Source: an uncultured Rivibacter sp.
Lineage (GTDB): Bacteria > Pseudomonadota > Gammaproteobacteria > Burkholderiales > Burkholderiaceae
Direction of reading: 5' to 3'
Assembly (NCBI GenBank): GCA_946481025.1
Contig: CAMLNA010000063.1
Span: 1 to 23,275, forward strand
Length of the DNA stretch: 23,275 nucleotides
Shown here: positions 1 through 8,781 of the stretch, piece after piece
How the letters are laid out: each line of letters begins with the position of its first letter
Numbering within the stretch: the first letter of the stretch is position 1
Notes under the pieces: model-generated
What the model saw: only the letters and a program-made list of their open reading frames with translations
The model's database searches: none
Told to the model about the DNA's origin: nothing
Program-made: the position numbers and the translations under genes

Positions 1-1568
1 ACTACCACTTCTTCGACACCGTGAAGGGCTCGGACTGGCTGGGTGACCAGGACGCGATCGAGTTCATGTGCCGCGAGGCGCCCAAGGTCGTCTACGAACT
101 CGAACACTTCGGCATGCCGTTCGACCGCAACCCCGACGGCACCATCTACCAGCGCCCGTTCGGCGGCCACACCGCCAACTACGGCGAGAAGCCGGTGCAA
201 CGCGCCTGTGCGGCAGCCGACCGCACCGGCCATGCGCTGCTCCACACGCTGTACCAGCAGAACGTCAAGGCTCGCACGCAGTTCTTCGTCGAGTGGATGG
301 CGCTCGACCTGATCCGCGACGCCGACGGCGACGTGGTCGGCGTGACTGCGCTCGAGATGGAAACCGGCGAAGTGCACATCCTGCACGCCAAGACCGTGCT
401 GCTGGCCACCGGTGGTGCCGGCCGGATCTTCGCCGCCTCGACCAACGCCTTCATCAACACCGGCGACGGCCTCGGCATGGCGGCTCGTGCCGGGCTGCCC
501 CTGGAAGACATGGAGTTCTGGCAGTTCCACCCCACCGGCGTGGCCGGCGCGGGCGTGCTGCTGACCGAAGGCTGCCGGGGCGAGGGCGCCATCCTGCGCA
601 ACGCCAACGGCGAGCGCTTCATGGAGCGCTACGCACCCACGCTGAAGGACCTGGCCCCTCGTGACTTCGTGTCGCGCTCGATGGACCAGGAGATCAAGGA
701 AGGTCGCGGCTGCGGTCCCAACAAGGACTACGTGCTGCTCGACATGACCCACCTGGGCGCAGAGACCATCCACAAGCGCCTGCCTTCGGTGTTCGAGATC
801 GGGCACAACTTCGCCAACGTCGACATCACGAAGGAGCCCATCCCGGTGGTGCCCACCATCCACTACCAGATGGGTGGCGTGCCGACGAACGTGCACGGCC
901 AGGTGGTGGCGCCGAAGAACGGTGTCCCCAACGACATCGTCAACGGCCTTTACGCGGTGGGCGAGTGCTCCTGCGTGAGCGTGCACGGTGCCAACCGGCT
1001 GGGCACGAACTCGCTGCTCGACCTGGTGGTGTTCGGTCGCGCGGCCGGCAACCACATCGTCGAGTTCAACCTCAAGAGCAAGGCGCACAAGCCGCTGCCG
1101 AAGGACGCTGCCGACAAGACGCTGGCGCGCCTGGCCCGCCTGGACAACGCCAGGAACGGCGAGTACGCACAGGACGTGGCCAACGACATCCGCTCGTCGA
1201 TGCAGGCGCATGCCGGCGTGTTCCGCACCCAGGCCAGCATGGACGAAGGCGTGAAGAAGATTCTCGAGATCGACAAGCGTGCCGGTGCCATCGGCCTGGC
1301 CGACAACTCCAAGGTGTTCAACACCGCCCGCGTCGAGGCGCTGGAGGTCGAGAACCTGATCGAGTGCGCCAAGGCCACCATGATCTCCGCCGCGGCCCGC
1401 AAGGAAAGCCGTGGCGCCCATGCGCACAACGACTTCCCGAACCGCGACGACGCCAACTGGATCAAGCACACGCTGTGGTACAGCGAAGGCAACCGCCTCG
1501 ACTACAAGCCGGTGAACATGAAGCCGCTGACGGTCGAGTCGATCCCGCCCAAGGTCCGCACGTTCTGA
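1..1568 (+). CDS. sdhA: Succinate dehydrogenase flavoprotein subunit (5' truncated by window start)
   Basis: Catalytic flavoprotein of respiratory complex II; it oxidises succinate to fumarate at the inner face of the cytoplasmic membrane. The reading frame is already open at base 3 (YHFFDTVKGSDWLGDQ), so the start lies outside the window. About 521 residues are visible. By alignment from memory with the 588-residue E. coli protein, roughly 65-75 N-terminal residues are missing, including the first FAD-binding segment and the flavinylated histidine. Visible family motifs include RPFGGHT (substrate/FAD region), the ATGGAGR nucleotide-binding turn, HPTG, CRGEGA, REGRGCG-like EGRGCGPNKD, and VHGANRLGTNSLLDLVVFGR near the FAD/active-site arginine. 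The C-terminus ends PPKVRTF, as in the family (PPKIRTY in E. coli). It is followed 53 bp later by sdhB. The products of sdhE and sdhB, encoded next, act with it. Identification is secure. Confidence 0.98.
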   Translation, partial: YHFFDTVKGSDWLGDQDAIEFMCREAPKVVYELEHFGMPFDRNPDGTIYQRPFGGHTANYGEKPVQRACAAADRTGHALLHTLYQQNVKARTQFFVEWMALDLIRDADGDVVGVTALEMETGEVHILHAKTVLLATGGAGRIFAASTNAFINTGDGLGMAARAGLPLEDMEFWQFHPTGVAGAGVLLTEGCRGEGAILRNANGERFMERYAPTLKDLAPRDFVSRSMDQEIKEGRGCGPNKDYVLLDMTHLGAETIHKRLPSVFEIGHNFANVDITKEPIPVVPTIHYQMGGVPTNVHGQVVAPKNGVPNDIVNGLYAVGECSCVSVHGANRLGTNSLLDLVVFGRAAGNHIVEFNLKSKAHKPLPKDAADKTLARLARLDNARNGEYAQDVANDIRSSMQAHAGVFRTQASMDEGVKKILEIDKRAGAIGLADNSKVFNTARVEALEVENLIECAKATMISAAARKESRGAHAHNDFPNRDDANWIKHTLWYSEGNRLDYKPVNMKPLTVESIPPKVRTF

Positions 1569-1593
1569 CCCGCCCCGCGCTGCCCACAAAGCA

Positions 1594-1613
1594 AAGTATT
1601 CGGAAGTATTCGG
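1594..1613 (+). repeat. Perfect tandem 10-bp duplication in the sdhA-sdhB spacer
   Basis: The unit AAGTATTCGG occurs twice in direct succession (1594-1603 and 1604-1613), just ahead of the sdhB start. The second copy ends in the Shine-Dalgarno core GGAG (1612-1615). The repeat is read directly from the sequence; any function is unknown. Confidence 0.9.
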
Positions 1614-1621
1614 AGCCCACG

Positions 1622-2329
1622 ATGACGCAAAAGCGCACCTTCCAGATCTACCGCTACGACCCCGACAAGGACGCCAAGCCGTACATGCAGACGATCGAGA
1701 TCGAACTCGATGGTCATGAGCGCATGCTGCTCGACGCGTTGGTCAAGTTGAAGGCCGTCGACCCGACCCTGTCGTTCCGCCGCTCGTGCCGTGAAGGCGT
1801 GTGCGGTTCCGACGCGATGAACATCAACGGCAAGAACGGCCTGGCGTGCCTGACCAACATGCGCACGCTCAAGGACCCGATCGTGCTGAAGCCGCTGCCC
1901 GGCCTGCCGGTGATCCGCGATCTCATCGTGGACATGACGCAGTTCTTCACGCAGTACCACTCCATCACGCCCTACCTCGTCAACGACACGCCGCCGCCCG
2001 AGAAGGAGCGCCTGCAGTCGCCCGAGGAGCGCGAGGAGCTCGACGGCCTGTACGAGTGCATCCTGTGCGCGAGCTGCTCCACGAGCTGCCCGAGCTTCTG
2101 GTGGAACCCTGACAAGTTCGTCGGCCCGGCCGGTCTCCTGCAGGCGTACCGGTTCATTGCCGACAGCCGTGACCAGGCGACGTCGCAGCGCCTGGACAAC
2201 CTCGAGGACCCGTACCGCCTGTTCCGCTGCCACACCATCATGAACTGCGTGGATGTCTGCCCCAAGGGTTTGAACCCCACCAAGGCGATCGGCAAGATCA
2301 AGGAGCTGATGGTGCGGCGCGCCGTCTAG
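1622..2329 (+). CDS. sdhB: Succinate dehydrogenase iron-sulfur subunit
   Basis: Iron-sulfur subunit of complex II, 235 residues, which passes electrons from the SdhA flavin to ubiquinone at the membrane anchor. The [2Fe-2S] ligands are C56, C61, D64 and C76 in SCREGVCGSD...GLAC; the Asp in third place also occurs in E. coli SdhB. The [4Fe-4S] and [3Fe-4S] ligands are C146, C149, C152, C156 (CILCASCSTSC) and C203, C209, C213 (CHTIMNCVDVC). Length and spacing fit the family. The start at 1622 is chosen because GGAG (1612-1615) lies 6 bp upstream and the N-terminus (MTQKRTFQIYRYDP) matches relatives. The open frame reaches further upstream only as a shadow of sdhA. Secure call. Confidence 0.98.
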   Translation: MTQKRTFQIYRYDPDKDAKPYMQTIEIELDGHERMLLDALVKLKAVDPTLSFRRSCREGVCGSDAMNINGKNGLACLTNMRTLKDPIVLKPLPGLPVIRDLIVDMTQFFTQYHSITPYLVNDTPPPEKERLQSPEEREELDGLYECILCASCSTSCPSFWWNPDKFVGPAGLLQAYRFIADSRDQATSQRLDNLEDPYRLFRCHTIMNCVDVCPKGLNPTKAIGKIKELMVRRAV

Positions 2330-2364
2330 GCGCGTTCATCCTTCAGCCACGTGCAAGGCCGGCG

Positions 2365-2631
2365 ATGGACACTGCGCTCGACTCAGCAGCACTCAGCAAG
2401 CTCAGGTGGCGCTGCCGCCGGGGCCTGCTGGAGAACGACCTGTTCATCGAGCGCTTTTTCTCGCGTCACGAAGCCACGCTCACGCGTCGGCAGGCTGCCG
2501 GCCTCGAGGCCCTGATGGAACTCGCCGACAACGATCTGCTCGACTTGTTGCTGGCCCGCAAGGAACCCTCGGGTGACCTCGATCGCGACGAAGTGCACGC
2601 CGTGCTGGCCCTCATGCGAACGCCTGCCTGA
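2365..2631 (+). CDS. sdhE: FAD assembly factor SdhE (Sdh5/YgfY family)
   Basis: Small cytoplasmic chaperone, 88 residues, of the family that promotes covalent attachment of FAD to the SdhA histidine. The family signature RGxxE is present as RGLLE at residues 19-23 within RRGLLENDLFIERFF. The remainder is an all-helical, acidic and leucine-rich segment (LEALMELADNDLLDLLLARKEP) typical of the five-helix Sdh5 fold. AAGG at 2355-2358 gives a Shine-Dalgarno site 6 bp before the ATG. It sits 35 bp after sdhB and 36 bp before gltA, the usual place in betaproteobacteria. The family also includes the protein once named CptB/YgfY and proposed as an antitoxin; the SDH role is preferred here because of the neighbours. 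Confidence 0.93.
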   Translation: MDTALDSAALSKLRWRCRRGLLENDLFIERFFSRHEATLTRRQAAGLEALMELADNDLLDLLLARKEPSGDLDRDEVHAVLALMRTPA

Positions 2632-2656
2632 AAGAAACTCTCTCCATTAGCCAACC

Positions 2657-2661
2657 GAGGA
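2657..2661 (+). promoter_or_regulatory. Ribosome binding site that decides the gltA start
   Basis: GAGGA ends directly against an in-frame ATG at 2662 (zero spacing) but lies 6 bp before a second in-frame ATG at 2668. Only the second has workable spacing, so translation most likely starts at 2668. Confidence 0.7.
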
Positions 2662-2667
2662 ATGCCC

Positions 2668-3978
2668 ATGACTCCGTCCGACGTCAAAGCCACCCTGTCG
2701 TTTTCCGATGGCAGCCCCGCCATGGAGTTGCCGATCTACAAGGGCACCGTCGGTCCGGATGTGATCGACATTCGCAAGCTGTACGCCCAGACCGGCAAGT
2801 TCACGTACGACCCCGGCTTCCTGTCGACCGCGTCGTGCAATTCGTCGATCACCTACATCGACGGCGACAAGGGTGAGCTGCTGTACCGCGGCTATCCCAT
2901 CGAGCAGCTTGCCGAGAACTGCGACTTCCTCGAAACCTGCCACCTGCTGCTGTACGGAGACCTGCCCAACGCCCAGCAGAAGGCCGGTTTCGTGAAGCTC
3001 GTGACCAACCACACCATGGTCAACGAGCAGATGCAGTTCTTCCTGCGTGGCTTCCGCCGTGACGCGCACCCGATGGCCGTGCTGACCGGCCTGGTGGGCG
3101 GCTTGTCGGCCTTCTATCACGACAGCACCGACATCAACAACCCGCAGCACCGCGAGATCGCCGCGATCCGCCTGATCGCCAAGATGCCCACGCTGGTGGC
3201 CATGGCGTACAAGTACTCGATCGGCCAGCCGTACATCTACCCGAAGAACTCGCTGAGCTACACCGCGAACTTCACCCGCATGATGTTCGCCACGCCCTGC
3301 GAGGAGTACGAGCCCAACGACGTGGTGGTGCGCGCGCTCGACCGCATCTTCATCCTGCACGCCGACCACGAGCAGAACGCCTCCACCTCGACCGTGCGCC
3401 TTTGCGGCTCGTCGGGCACCAACCCGTTTGCCGCCATCGCAGCCGGCGTGGCCTGCCTGTGGGGACCGGCCCACGGCGGCGCCAACGAAGCGGCGCTCAA
3501 CATGCTGGAAGACATCCAGAAGGCCGGCGGCGTCGAGCGCATCGGCGAGTTCATCAAGCAGGTCAAGGACAAGACCAGCGGCATCAAGCTGATGGGCTTC
3601 GGCCACCGCGTCTACAAGAACTACGACCCGCGTGCCAAGCTGATGCGCGAAACCTGCCACGAAGTGCTGACAGCGCTGGGCCTCGAGAACGACCCGCTGT
3701 TCAAGCTGGCCATGGAGCTCGAGAAGATCGCGCTGGAAGACGAGTACTTCGTCGCCCGCAAGCTCTACCCGAACGTGGACTTCTACTCCGGCATCGTGCA
3801 GCGCGCCATCGGCATCCCGGTGTCGCTGTTCACCGCCATCTTCGCGCTGGCGCGCACGGTGGGCTGGATCGCCCAGCTCAACGAGATGATCGGCGACCCC
3901 GAGTACAAGATCGGCCGCCCGCGCCAGCTCTACGTGGGCTCGGGCAAGCGCGACGTCAAGCCGCTCGCCCAGCGCTGA
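2668..3978 (+). CDS. gltA: Type II citrate synthase
   Basis: Condenses acetyl-CoA and oxaloacetate to citrate, the entry step of the TCA cycle; cytoplasmic. It has 436 residues from the ATG at 2668. The three catalytic residues of the family are visible: H269 in [11 protein letters not shown]313 in [14 protein letters not shown] and D371 in NVDFYSG. The N-terminal beta-rich region ([17 protein letters not shown]) and its length mark the Gram-negative, hexameric, NADH-sensitive type; NADH inhibition is family knowledge, not shown here. An earlier in-frame ATG at 2662 would add two residues but has no Shine-Dalgarno spacing. The gene follows sdhE by 36 bp, probably in the same sdh transcript, and is closed by the terminator at 3999-4025. 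Confidence 0.98.
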   Translation: MTPSDVKATLSFSDGSPAMELPIYKGTVGPDVIDIRKLYAQTGKFTYDPGFLSTASCNSSITYIDGDKGELLYRGYPIEQLAENCDFLETCHLLLYGDLPNAQQKAGFVKLVTNHTMVNEQMQFFLRGFRRDAHPMAVLTGLVGGLSAFYHDSTDINNPQHREIAAIRLIAKMPTLVAMAYKYSIGQPYIYPKNSLSYTANFTRMMFATPCEEYEPNDVVVRALDRIFILHADHEQNASTSTVRLCGSSGTNPFAAIAAGVACLWGPAHGGANEAALNMLEDIQKAGGVERIGEFIKQVKDKTSGIKLMGFGHRVYKNYDPRAKLMRETCHEVLTALGLENDPLFKLAMELEKIALEDEYFVARKLYPNVDFYSGIVQRAIGIPVSLFTAIFALARTVGWIAQLNEMIGDPEYKIGRPRQLYVGSGKRDVKPLAQR

Positions 3979-3998
3979 ACGGCGCCCTGGCCCCTTCG

Positions 3999-4025
3999 AA
4001 CCCCGGCCCCCGCGCCGGGGTTTTT
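3999..4025 (+). terminator. Rho-independent terminator after gltA
   Basis: A 9-bp stem AACCCCGGC / GCCGGGGTT (3999-4007 with 4014-4022) with the loop CCCCGC is followed by a T run (4021-4025). It lies 20 bp after the gltA stop and ends the sdh-gltA block. Confidence 0.88.
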
Positions 4026-4048
4026 ACTTCGCCGCCTGGGTACCTTAT

Positions 4049-4067
4049 CCTTCGTGGATCGCGAAGG
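4049..4067. promoter_or_regulatory. Candidate LysR-type operator (T-N11-A dyad)
   Basis: CCTTCG-N7-CGAAGG is a perfect 6-bp dyad, and its inner part TTCG-N7-CGAA fits the T-N11-A pattern of LysR-family binding boxes. It lies about 180 bp before the regulator at 4246 and just after the gltA terminator, where an autoregulatory site would be expected. Further CTTCG/CGAAG half-sites occur at about 4103 and 4203, but that pentamer is common in high-GC DNA. Inference only. Confidence 0.3.
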
Positions 4068-4245
4068 TTCGCTTGAAAACTCCCTAAGAGCAGCGGGCGA
4101 GCCTTCGCGTATCGTGCGGGGCATGGGGCTTCGGCGGGCGCCGGCTTACCGGCTGGCATCGGCGCTCCCGCGACCTGGCTTACCGGTCACAGTCTGCGGG
4201 TCGCGAAGCCGGGTCCCCCCTCCGCTTCCTGCTGCGGTCCACGTT

Positions 4246-5205
4246 ATGCGCTTCGATCTGGTCACGCTCAATCTCGTGCTGGCAATCGCCGAGTCGCGCA
4301 GCATCACGCAAGGTGCAAAGCGTGAGCACCTGGCATTGGCCGCGGCGAGCAAGCGGGTGTCCGATCTCGAGGCGCGTCTGGGTGTCACCGTGTTCGAGCG
4401 CCGGGCACGCGGGGTGGAACTCACCGCCGCCGGTCGTGCCCTGGTGCGCCACATTCATTCGTTGCATGCGTCGCTCAACGCGCTCGAAAGCGAAGTCAGC
4501 GAGTTCGCCAGGGGCATACGCGGGCACTTGCGCATCGCGGCCAACGCGTCGTCCATTTCCGAGTGCCTGCCGCCGGATCTTGCTGCCTTCTCGCGTGCCC
4601 ACCCCACCGTGCGCATCAGCCTCGAAGACCAGACCAGCGCCGAGGTGCAGCGCAGCGTCGCCGAGGGCCGCGCCGACGTCGGCATCTTCGCGCCGCCGCA
4701 GCACGAGCCGCGGCTTTCGACGCGCCCATACCGCCGGGGGCGGCTCGCGGCCATCGTGCCGTCCAGGCACGTCCTTGCCGTGCAGGCGTCGGTGCGTTTC
4801 GAAGCGCTGCTCGACTTCGACATCGTGGGTCTGCACACCGGCGCGATCGTCCAGGAGCAGATGCTGTCCCAGGCGGCTGCCGTCGGCAAACCGCTGCGGG
4901 CGCGGCTCCAGGTGCGCGGCTTCGACGCCATCGCCCAGCTGGTCGAGGCCGGCCTTGGCGTGGCCGTGATGCCCGCCGCCGTCGCGCAGCGCCTGGCCCG
5001 CCTGTTCTCGCTGCAGGTGCTGAAGCTCGACGAACCCTGGGCGGAGCGCGAATACCTGATCGCCGTGCGCGAGCAGGAGGTACTGCCGGCCGTGGTCGGC
5101 CGCTTCGTTGAATTCCTCTCGCGCCAGGCGAGCCCGAGCGACGATCCACCCGCAACCCCACGCCGCGCGGCTGTGAAACGCGCGAAAATTCCCGCTTCTG
5201 TCTGA
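4246..5205 (+). CDS. LysR-family transcriptional regulator
   Basis: DNA-binding regulator of 319 residues. The winged helix-turn-helix covers residues 5-62 (SRSITQGAKREHLALAAASK, then SDLEARLGVTVFERRARGVELTAAG), with the family's conserved LG..VFER...G...T.AG pattern. Residues about 90-295 form a periplasmic-binding-protein-like effector domain, with motifs such as EGRADVGIFAP, QLVEAGLGVAVMPAAVA and a hydrophobic final helix. The ATG at 4246 gives the usual LysR length and N-terminus. An in-frame GTG at 4054 would add 64 residues rich in Arg and Pro with no family match. No good Shine-Dalgarno site precedes 4246. Unlike most LysR regulators it is not divergent from its neighbour: it runs into leuC with a 12-bp gap. 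The effector and targets are unknown; control of the leucine genes is suggested by position only. Confidence 0.9.
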   Translation: MRFDLVTLNLVLAIAESRSITQGAKREHLALAAASKRVSDLEARLGVTVFERRARGVELTAAGRALVRHIHSLHASLNALESEVSEFARGIRGHLRIAANASSISECLPPDLAAFSRAHPTVRISLEDQTSAEVQRSVAEGRADVGIFAPPQHEPRLSTRPYRRGRLAAIVPSRHVLAVQASVRFEALLDFDIVGLHTGAIVQEQMLSQAAAVGKPLRARLQVRGFDAIAQLVEAGLGVAVMPAAVAQRLARLFSLQVLKLDEPWAEREYLIAVREQEVLPAVVGRFVEFLSRQASPSDDPPATPRRAAVKRAKIPASV

Positions 5206-5208
5206 GGT
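5204..5208 (+). promoter_or_regulatory. leuC ribosome binding site overlapping the LysR stop codon
   Basis: GAGGT shares its first two bases with the TGA stop of the regulator (5203-5205) and lies 9 bp before the leuC ATG at 5218. Terminating ribosomes would sit on the leuC initiation region, which suggests translational coupling. Confidence 0.6.
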
Positions 5209-5217
5209 CCCCCCACC

Positions 5218-6630
5218 ATGACCGCCCGCACCCTGTACGACAAGATCTGGGACGAGCACGTCGTCCATACCGAAGAGGACGGCACCGCCGTGCTCTACAT
5301 CGACCGCCACCTGGTGCACGAGGTGACCAGCCCGCAGGCGTTCGAAGGGCTCGATCTCGCGCATCGCAAGGTCTGGCGCCTGTCGGCCAACCTGGCCGTG
5401 AGCGACCACAACGTACCCACCACCGATCGCTCGCACGGCATCGCCGACCCGGTGTCGCGGCTGCAGGTCGAAACGCTCGACAAGAACTGCGACCGCTACG
5501 GCATCACGCAGTTCAAGATGACCGACAGGCGCCAGGGCATCGTGCATGTCATCGGCCCGGAGCAGGGCGCCACGCTGCCCGGCATGACGGTGGTGTGCGG
5601 CGACTCGCACACCTCGACGCATGGTGCGTTCGGGGCGCTGGCGCACGGCATCGGCACCAGCGAGGTCGAGCACGTACTGGCCACCCAGACGCTGCTGGCC
5701 AAGAAGGCCAGGAACATGCTCGTGAAGGTGGAGGGCACGCTGGCCAAGGGCTGCGGCGCCAAGGACATCGTGCTGGCCATCATCGGCAGGATCGGCACCG
5801 CCGGCGGCACCGGCTACACCATCGAGTTCGGCGGCGCAGCGATCCGCGCGCTCAGCATGGAAGGCCGCATGACGGTCTGCAACATGGCCATCGAAGCCGG
5901 TGCGCGCGCCGGCCTCGTCGGGGTGGACGACACCACCATCCAGTACGTCAAGGGGCGCCCGTATTCACCCGGCGGCGTGGAATGGGAGCAGGCAGTGGCC
6001 TACTGGCGCACGCTGCATTCCGACCCGGGAGCGAAGTTCGACCTCGTGATCGAACTCGACGCATCGCAGATCAGGCCGCAGGTGACCTGGGGCACGTCGC
6101 CCGAGATGGTGCTGTCCATCGAAGACCGCGTGCCCGATCCCGAGCGCGAGAAGGACGCGGTGAAGCGCAACGCCATGGAGCGCGCGCTGCAGTACATGGC
6201 GCTGGAGCCCAACAAGCCGATCGCCGACATCCGCATCGACAAGGTGTTCATCGGCTCGTGCACCAACTCGCGCATCGAAGACATGCGCGAGGCGGCTGCG
6301 GTGGTGCGGCGCCTGGGCGGCAAGGTGGCCTCGAACGTGAAACTCGCGATGGTGGTGCCTGGCTCGGGACTCGTGAAGGAGCAGGCGGAGCGTGAAGGGC
6401 TCGACCAGGTGTTCAAGGCTGCCGGCTTCGAATGGCGCGAACCCGGCTGCTCGATGTGCCTGGCGATGAATGCGGACCGGCTGGAGCCGGGCGAGCGCTG
6501 CGCCTCCACCAGCAACCGCAATTTCGAAGGCCGGCAGGGCGCGGGCGGCCGCACCCACCTCGTCAGCCCGGCGATGGCTGCCGCCGCCGCCATCGAAGGT
6601 CATTTCGTCGACGTCCGTCGCATCGCCTGA
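5218..6630 (+). CDS. leuC: 3-isopropylmalate dehydratase large subunit
   Basis: Large subunit of isopropylmalate isomerase, 470 residues; with LeuD it interconverts 2- and 3-isopropylmalate in leucine synthesis in the cytoplasm. It belongs to the aconitase superfamily. The three [4Fe-4S] ligands are visible as C348 (FIGSCTNSR), C411 and C414 ([11 protein letters not shown]). Other family motifs are [40 protein letters not shown] and the C-terminal [12 protein letters not shown]. Length matches the bacterial enzyme (E. coli LeuC about 466). The ATG at 5218 is supported by the GAGGT ribosome site and the typical start [16 protein letters not shown]. The partner leuD follows after a small lipoprotein gene. 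Confidence 0.98.
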   Translation: MTARTLYDKIWDEHVVHTEEDGTAVLYIDRHLVHEVTSPQAFEGLDLAHRKVWRLSANLAVSDHNVPTTDRSHGIADPVSRLQVETLDKNCDRYGITQFKMTDRRQGIVHVIGPEQGATLPGMTVVCGDSHTSTHGAFGALAHGIGTSEVEHVLATQTLLAKKARNMLVKVEGTLAKGCGAKDIVLAIIGRIGTAGGTGYTIEFGGAAIRALSMEGRMTVCNMAIEAGARAGLVGVDDTTIQYVKGRPYSPGGVEWEQAVAYWRTLHSDPGAKFDLVIELDASQIRPQVTWGTSPEMVLSIEDRVPDPEREKDAVKRNAMERALQYMALEPNKPIADIRIDKVFIGSCTNSRIEDMREAAAVVRRLGGKVASNVKLAMVVPGSGLVKEQAEREGLDQVFKAAGFEWREPGCSMCLAMNADRLEPGERCASTSNRNFEGRQGAGGRTHLVSPAMAAAAAIEGHFVDVRRIA

Positions 6631-6654
6631 AGACCCACCCCACGAGGAACACTC

Positions 6655-6786
6655 ATGACCCGTGCACTGCTGACCCTTGTCGCTTCGCTGTTCGTGCTGG
6701 CCGGCTGCAACACCATGGAAGGTTTCGGCAAGGACGTGCAGAAAGTCGGCGACAAGATCGAAGACGCGGCTTCGCGCAAGAAGTAA
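6655..6786 (+). CDS. Entericidin A/B-family small lipoprotein
   Basis: A 43-residue protein. Residues 1-17 form a lipoprotein signal peptide (MTRALLTLVASLFVLAG) with the lipobox LAGC, acylated Cys at 18. The mature part of 26 residues (CNTMEGFGKDV..., then QKVGDKIEDAA, ending SRKK) matches the entericidin pattern CNT..G.GkDv...G..i..aA. A strong Shine-Dalgarno site GAGGA (6644-6648) lies 6 bp before the ATG. The gene lies 24 bp after leuC and 15 bp before leuD, so it is co-transcribed with them. In E. coli, EcnA and EcnB are described as antidote and bacteriolytic lipoproteins; whether this single copy has any such activity is unknown. Asn after the Cys, rather than Asp, suggests outer-membrane sorting by the general rule. 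The gene is easily missed because it is so short. Confidence 0.9.
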   Translation: MTRALLTLVASLFVLAGCNTMEGFGKDVQKVGDKIEDAASRKK

Positions 6787-6801
6787 TCAAGGCTCCAGAC
6801 C

Positions 6802-7449
6802 ATGCAAGCATTCCGAATCCACAAGGGCCTGGTCGCGCCGATCGACCGTGAGAACGTCGACACCGACGCGATCATTCCCAAGCAGTTCCTGAAGTCGATC
6901 AAGCGCAGCGGCTTCGGGCCCAACCTGTTCGACGAATGGCGCTATCTCGACCCGGGCCAACCCGGACAGGACCCGGCTTCGCGCAAGCCCAATCCCGACT
7001 TCGTGCTGAACCAGCCGCGCTACCAGGGCGCTTCCGTGCTGCTCGCCCGGCGCAATTTCGGTTGCGGATCGAGCCGCGAGCACGCCCCCTGGGCCATCGA
7101 TCAGTACGGCTTCCGCGCGCTCATCGCGCCGAGCTTTGCGGACATCTTCTTCAACAACTGCTTCAAGAACGGCCTGCTGCCCATCACGCTGCCCGAGCAC
7201 GAGGTGGCCCGGCTGTTCGACGAGGTGGCAGCGTTCGTGGGCTACGAGCTCACGGTGGACCTGGAGCGCCAGGTGGTCGTCAAGCCCGACGGCACCGAAC
7301 TCGCGTTCGACGTGCAGCCGTTCCGCAAGTACTGCCTGCTCAATGGCTTCGACGACATCGGCCTGACCCTGCGCCATGCCGAAAAGATCAAGGCCTTCGA
7401 AGCCGAGCGGCTGGCAAGGCAGCCCTGGCTGAACCAGCGCATCGTGTAG
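6802..7449 (+). CDS. leuD: 3-isopropylmalate dehydratase small subunit
   Basis: Small, swivelling-domain subunit of isopropylmalate isomerase, 215 residues, partner of LeuC. Family motifs are [14 protein letters not shown] (residues 19-32), [15 protein letters not shown] with the substrate-binding SSR, and the C-terminal FDDIGLTL. Its length is close to the E. coli subunit (201 residues). AAGG at 6789-6792 gives a ribosome site 9 bp before the ATG. It starts 15 bp after the entericidin-like gene and is followed 77 bp later by leuB. The spacer to leuB holds a 6-bp hairpin (GCCTCG/CGAGGC) without a T run. Confidence 0.98.
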   Translation: MQAFRIHKGLVAPIDRENVDTDAIIPKQFLKSIKRSGFGPNLFDEWRYLDPGQPGQDPASRKPNPDFVLNQPRYQGASVLLARRNFGCGSSREHAPWAIDQYGFRALIAPSFADIFFNNCFKNGLLPITLPEHEVARLFDEVAAFVGYELTVDLERQVVVKPDGTELAFDVQPFRKYCLLNGFDDIGLTLRHAEKIKAFEAERLARQPWLNQRIV

Positions 7450-7485
7450 CGTATGCCGCAGCGCACAAAAGCCTGAGACAATTGC

Positions 7486-7503
7486 GCCTCGCCGCCGCGA
7501 GGC
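7486..7503 (+). other. Hairpin in the leuD-leuB spacer
   Basis: GCCTCG (7486-7491) pairs with CGAGGC (7498-7503) around the loop CCGCCG. No T run follows, so it is not a classical terminator. It may affect RNA processing or stability between leuD and leuB; the role is not known. Confidence 0.5.
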
Positions 7504-7526
7504 CGGGCGTGTTTGAGAGAAACCTC

Positions 7527-8606
<1,080 letters not shown>

Positions 8607-8748
8607 CCAGGCCTCCCGCCGCGACCCGCGATCCATGGGTCTCGCGGGCCGGGCAGGCTGCGCGGGCTCATCGTGCCCGTGTGCGGGCCGGCAAGGCCTG
8701 CGAGCCGCATGGATCGATCGACAGCCGGGCATCCCGGTTGTGTCACCA

Positions 8749-8761
8749 TTTCATCTGTTTT
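8749..8761 (+). repeat. 13-mer shared with the fimV leader (copy 1, before asd)
   Basis: TTTCATCTGTTTT, an AT-rich word in an otherwise GC-rich spacer, ends 20 bp before the asd ATG. An identical copy lies at 10065-10077 before fimV. The match is read directly from the sequence; any regulatory meaning is inferred. Confidence 0.6.
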
Positions 8762-8781
8762 TGCTAGCGAGCGAGTTTCCT

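Noticed and set aside
4143..4186. Direct repeat GGCTTACCGG at 4143-4152 and 4177-4186
   Set aside because: Short, not symmetrical to any gene start, and plausible by chance in this composition; no function proposed.
4054..4245. In-frame GTG extension of the LysR regulator
   Set aside because: The 64 extra residues have no LysR similarity, and the helix-turn-helix begins at the normal distance from the ATG at 4246.
8738..8768. Possible asd promoter (TTGTGT with a downstream TTGCTA)
   Set aside because: The -10 match is poor; the AT-rich stretch is better reported as the shared 13-mer.
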